A stretch of 64,000 bases of DNA. Source: Kocuria rosea (GTDB lineage: Bacteria; Actinomycetota; Actinomycetes; Actinomycetales; Micrococcaceae). Positions 63,380 through 64,000 of this stretch are shown here, in pieces. Both the position numbers and the translations under genes were made by a program. The first letter of the stretch is position 1. The number at the start of each line of letters is the position of its first letter. Below the pieces are notes generated by a model. It worked only from the letters and a program-made list of their open reading frames with translations. It searched no databases and was not told the origin of the DNA. Location: contig NZ_JAMBOG010000011.1 of NCBI RefSeq assembly GCF_023715525.1, forward strand, positions 1 through 64,000. Direction: 5' to 3'.

Positions 63380-64000
63380 TCAGCCCACGATCCCGGCGAA
63401 CAGGTCGCTCTCCGGCAACTCGGTCGGCACCCGCGACTCGGCCAAGACGTAGTCCTCCCACGGCCAGACCTCCGCCTGCAGCTCGGCGGAGACGGCGAAG
63501 AACATCCCGTCCGGGGCGACCTGGGTGCGGTGGCTGCGCAGCGCCTCGTCGCGGTGCCCGAAGGTGTGGGGGCACTCGATCTTGGTGGTGGTGTCGTGGC
63601 GGGGCACCGGCGGGCGGTGGCCCTCGGGATCGCTCTCCTGCTGGGCCGCGAGCCGCGCGGCGTACGGGGACTGCAGGCCCCGCTCCTCGAGCGCCTCGTG
63701 CAGGGCGACGAACCGCTCCAGGTTGAACGCCCGGTCGTAGTAGAGCTTCAGCGGGGCCCAGGGCTCCCCCAGCCCCGGGTACTTCCCGGGATCCCCGGCG
63801 GCGCGGAACGCCTCCGCCGAGACGTGGTGCGTCTGGATGTGGTCGGGGTGCGGGTAGCCGCCGTTCTCGTCGTAGGTGAGGATCACGTGCGGGCGGAACT
63901 CGCGCACGAGCCGCACCAGTGGCGCCGCGGCCCGTTCCAGCGGCTGCAGGGCGAAGCAGCCCCAGGGCAGGGGCGGCAGCGGGTCCCCCTCCGGCAGGCC
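63380..64000 (-). CDS. mca: Mycothiol S-conjugate amidase, 5' part beyond the window
   Basis: The last 206 or so residues of a PIG-L/LmbE-fold zinc amidase that cleaves mycothiol conjugates to mercapturates for export. Seen from the edge inward are GLPEGDPLPPLPWGCFAL, LVREFRPHVILTYDENGG, YPHPDHIQTHHVS (zinc and catalytic His), and the C-terminal TTKIECPHTFGHRDEALRSH. The Mca-specific long C-terminus separates it from MshB. Mycothiol occurs only in actinobacteria, which supports the taxonomic call. The start lies beyond position 64000. Confidence 0.93.
   Translation of the reverse strand, partial: GLPEGDPLPPLPWGCFALQPLERAAAPLVRLVREFRPHVILTYDENGGYPHPDHIQTHHVSAEAFRAAGDPGKYPGLGEPWAPLKLYYDRAFNLERFVALHEALEERGLQSPYAARLAAQQESDPEGHRPPVPRHDTTTKIECPHTFGHRDEALRSHRTQVAPDGMFFAVSAELQAEVWPWEDYVLAESRVPTELPESDLFAGIVG

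Overview
The window is a piece of a high-GC actinobacterial chromosome, most likely Micrococcales, family Micrococcaceae. Kocuria is my best guess, but I could not run a search. The evidence is very strong G/C bias at third codon positions, frequent GTG starts, ATGA/GTGA overlaps between operon genes, and typical actinobacterial genes: WhiB next to a DUF3499 gene, mycothiol S-conjugate amidase (mca), TIGR03089, DUF4245, a MoxR/DUF58/DUF3488 operon and class II fructose bisphosphatase.

Region 1 (1-11.7 kb) is an exopolysaccharide/capsule locus. It holds a Wzy-like membrane protein between two inward-facing IS630-family remnants, a GT4 glycosyltransferase and a WcaF-like acetyltransferase read leftward, and a rightward run: WcaI-like glycosyltransferase, gmd, a TupA-like ATP-grasp ligase, fcl, and a Wzz/BY-kinase. 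A convergent low-molecular-weight tyrosine phosphatase closes it. Gmd and Fcl make GDP-L-fucose. The Wzy-like, GT4 and ATP-grasp genes are clearly AT-richer than the rest, so the locus is a mosaic. A flippase and a priming glycosyltransferase are not in the window.

Region 2 (12-17 kb) is three secreted proteins in tandem: a GH25 muramidase, a CAP-domain protein and a subtilisin-like protease. Each carries three C-terminal S-layer-homology (SLH) modules of one closely related type, with stretches of identical DNA shared between genes. This surface-protein cassette directly follows the polysaccharide locus and is the most unusual part of the window.

Region 3 (17-35 kb) is core chromosome: prs-glmU, tRNA-Gln, a TIM-barrel protein, an ABC-F ATPase, a tandem DUF1540 protein, a ScyD/ScyE-like secreted protein, rsmA-ispE, a TatD nuclease, moxR-DUF58-transglutaminase-like (with its catalytic Cys replaced by Ala), rsmI and a protein O-mannosyltransferase. 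An IS982-family element sits at 35.3-36.4 kb; its right end supplies the stop codon of the next gene.

Region 4 (36-64 kb) holds a haloperoxidase-like hydrolase divergent from a TetR regulator over a perfect 24-bp palindrome, then envelope and housekeeping genes: DUF1461 protein, L,D-transpeptidase, Trm112-like protein, whiB-DUF3499, TIGR03089, GtrA, purK-purE, LCP ligase, two convergent FemAB-like genes (one apparently frameshifted), glpX, DUF4245-carbonic anhydrase, fumC, an 81-residue unknown, a Nudix hydrolase, an amino-acid permease, a prepilin peptidase, PhoH, uppS, hemolysin III, a DUF255 thioredoxin-like protein, a small membrane protein and the 3' part of mca. No CRISPR array, rRNA or prophage was seen.
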